Source of the DNA: Bacteroidota bacterium
GTDB lineage: Bacteria > Bacteroidota > Bacteroidia > NS11-12g > UBA9320
Length of the DNA stretch: 6,904 nucleotides
Assembly: GCA_003485825.1 (NCBI GenBank)
Contig: DNHN01000292.1
Span: 1 to 6,904 of the forward strand
Direction of reading: 5' to 3'
Shown here piece after piece: positions 5,688 to 6,904 of the stretch. The notes beneath the pieces were generated by a model. The model was given only the letters and a program-made list of their open reading frames with translations. It ran no database searches and had not been told where the DNA came from. The position numbers and the translations under genes are program-made. Numbering within the stretch: position 1 is the first letter of the stretch; each line of letters begins with the position of its first letter.

Positions 5688-6904
5688 ATGACATCAATTT
5701 TAATCAAAAACGGGCTTTTAATTAACGAAAACCAACAATACGTAGCAGATATCTATGTTGAAGATGGTTTCATTGCAGAAATAAATAAAAACGGAATCAG
5801 TCGGTCCGCAGATAAGACCATAGATGCTGAAGGCAAATGGGTCATACCGGGAGTGATAGACGATCAAGTACATTTCAGAGAACCTGGGCTGACACATAAA
5901 GCAGAAATTTATACCGAAGCGAAAGCTGCTGTAGCTGGTGGGACTACTTCGTTTATGGAGATGCCAAATACTGTACCTCAAGCTACCACTCAAGAAGAAC
6001 TAGCTAAAAAATATGCAAGAGCAGCAGAATGTTCTCTTGGTAATTACTCCTTTTTCATGGGGGGTACCAATGACAATATAACCGAAGTATTAAAGACTAA
6101 CCCTAAGGATGTTTGCGGTATCAAATTATTTATGGGAAGTAGTACGGGAGACATGCTCGTAGATAATGAAGATACTCTTCGAGGAGTCTTTTCTCAAACG
6201 CCAATGCTCATCGCCACACATTGCGAGGATGAAACCACTATACGAAAAAATACTGCAGATTTCGTAGCCAAATATGGTGAAGACATCCCGATGGAGGCTC
6301 ACCCCATTATTAGAAATGAAGAGGCCTGCTATTTGAGTAGTAAACTGGCAAGTGACTTGGCAAAAGAATACAATGCTAGATTGCACATCCTTCACATATC
6401 TACGGCAAAAGAAATAGAGTTGTTTACCAACAAAATACCGCTTGCTGAAAAACGAATCACTGCCGAAGTATGTGTGCATCATCTTACTTTTAATGATACA
6501 AACTACGCCCAAAAAGGTAGCCTGATAAAGTGCAACCCAGCCATAAAATCAGAAGCAGACCAAAAAGCACTATGGTACGCCCTGAATAATGACTATTTTG
6601 ATATAATAGCCACTGACCATGCACCACATACGTGGGAAGAAAAACAAAATAAATACGCCAAAGCTCCTAGCGGATTACCTCTTGTACAACATAGCCTACA
6701 GCTGATGTTAGAGCATGCTAAGATGGGCAAAATCACAACCAATAAAGTGATAGAAAAAATGTGTCATGCACCGGCAGACCTATTCGCAATAGAGAAACGT
6801 GGATACCTACGTGAAGGATACCACGCAGATATAGTTGTAGTAAATCCTGAAACACAAGTGGAAGTGTCCAAAAGTAACATCTTGTACAAGTGCGGATGGA
6901 GTCC
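5688..6904 (+). CDS. pyrC: Dihydroorotase, 5' part (runs off the window)
   Basis: The frame runs from the ATG at 5688 to the right edge without a stop (405 residues; relatives have roughly 420-450). Dihydroorotase interconverts carbamoyl-aspartate and dihydroorotate, the third step of pyrimidine synthesis, in the cytoplasm. Amidohydrolase landmarks appear in order: DDQVHFREPG (59-67; His62, Arg64), AGGTTSFMEMPNT (83-95; Asn94), GIKLFMGSS with Lys146, the candidate carboxylated lysine, THCEDE with His178, LHILHIS with His236, EVCVHH (260-265), and ATDHAPH with catalytic Asp310. The first His of the usual HxH metal motif is Gln60, as in a subfamily I remember from Flavobacteria and some Alphaproteobacteria. 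The overall match to that subfamily favours dihydroorotase over allantoinase or hydantoinase. The N-terminus MTSILIKNGLL fits the family start. Only the last few dozen residues are missing. Confidence 0.92.
   Translation, partial: MTSILIKNGLLINENQQYVADIYVEDGFIAEINKNGISRSADKTIDAEGKWVIPGVIDDQVHFREPGLTHKAEIYTEAKAAVAGGTTSFMEMPNTVPQATTQEELAKKYARAAECSLGNYSFFMGGTNDNITEVLKTNPKDVCGIKLFMGSSTGDMLVDNEDTLRGVFSQTPMLIATHCEDETTIRKNTADFVAKYGEDIPMEAHPIIRNEEACYLSSKLASDLAKEYNARLHILHISTAKEIELFTNKIPLAEKRITAEVCVHHLTFNDTNYAQKGSLIKCNPAIKSEADQKALWYALNNDYFDIIATDHAPHTWEEKQNKYAKAPSGLPLVQHSLQLMLEHAKMGKITTNKVIEKMCHAPADLFAIEKRGYLREGYHADIVVVNPETQVEVSKSNILYKCGWS

Noticed and set aside
6126..6512. Minus-strand open frame of 128 codons
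   Set aside because: It is fully antisense to the well-conserved dihydroorotase frame and is Phe/Cys/Ser-rich without any family motif.

Overview
The window looks like chromosomal DNA from a member of the Bacteroidota, probably a flavobacterial or saprospiral lineage. The base composition is AT-rich. Upstream regions are A-rich and lack clear Shine-Dalgarno sequences. There is a very large secreted protein that ends in a gliding-motility/type IX secretion sorting domain, and a YceI protein sits beside a DUF5777-type beta-barrel. The dihydroorotase has the flavobacterial-style sequence DDQVHFREPG. No mobile element, tRNA, rRNA or CRISPR array was seen.

Region 1 (1-2714, + strand) holds five consecutive genes. 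They are a truncated c-type cytochrome-like protein, a second lipid-anchored copy of the same heme domain, a membrane-anchored OB-fold (tRNA_anti-like) protein, a YceI-like periplasmic protein and a DUF5777-like outer-membrane beta-barrel. The first four are separated by only 2, 7 and 11 bases. The fifth follows after 76 bases that carry a possible Bacteroidota -7 element. All products appear to go to the envelope, so this reads as an envelope redox or lipid/quinone-handling operon. Its overall function cannot be read from the sequence.

Region 2 (about 2747-5263, + strand) is one large gene for a T9SS-exported, adhesin-like surface protein. It has a conserved HIVGGE N-terminal module, a PKD domain, five Cys-paired Ig-like repeats and a C-terminal sorting domain. 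Its signal peptide is intact in frame, but no ATG, GTG or TTG precedes it. An ATC stands where the ATG is expected.

Region 3 (5260-6904) has a Nudix hydrolase on the minus strand and a divergent dihydroorotase (pyrC) on the plus strand that runs off the window. The Nudix gene is packed with no spare sequence: its stop codon overlaps the stop of the adhesin gene, and its start codon lies 2 bases from the pyrC start. Its Nudix box has Cys in place of the signature Arg.

The gene families are recognisable throughout. The points most worth a second look are the missing start codon, the Nudix substitution, the paralogous heme-domain pair within the envelope operon, and the extreme gene packing.
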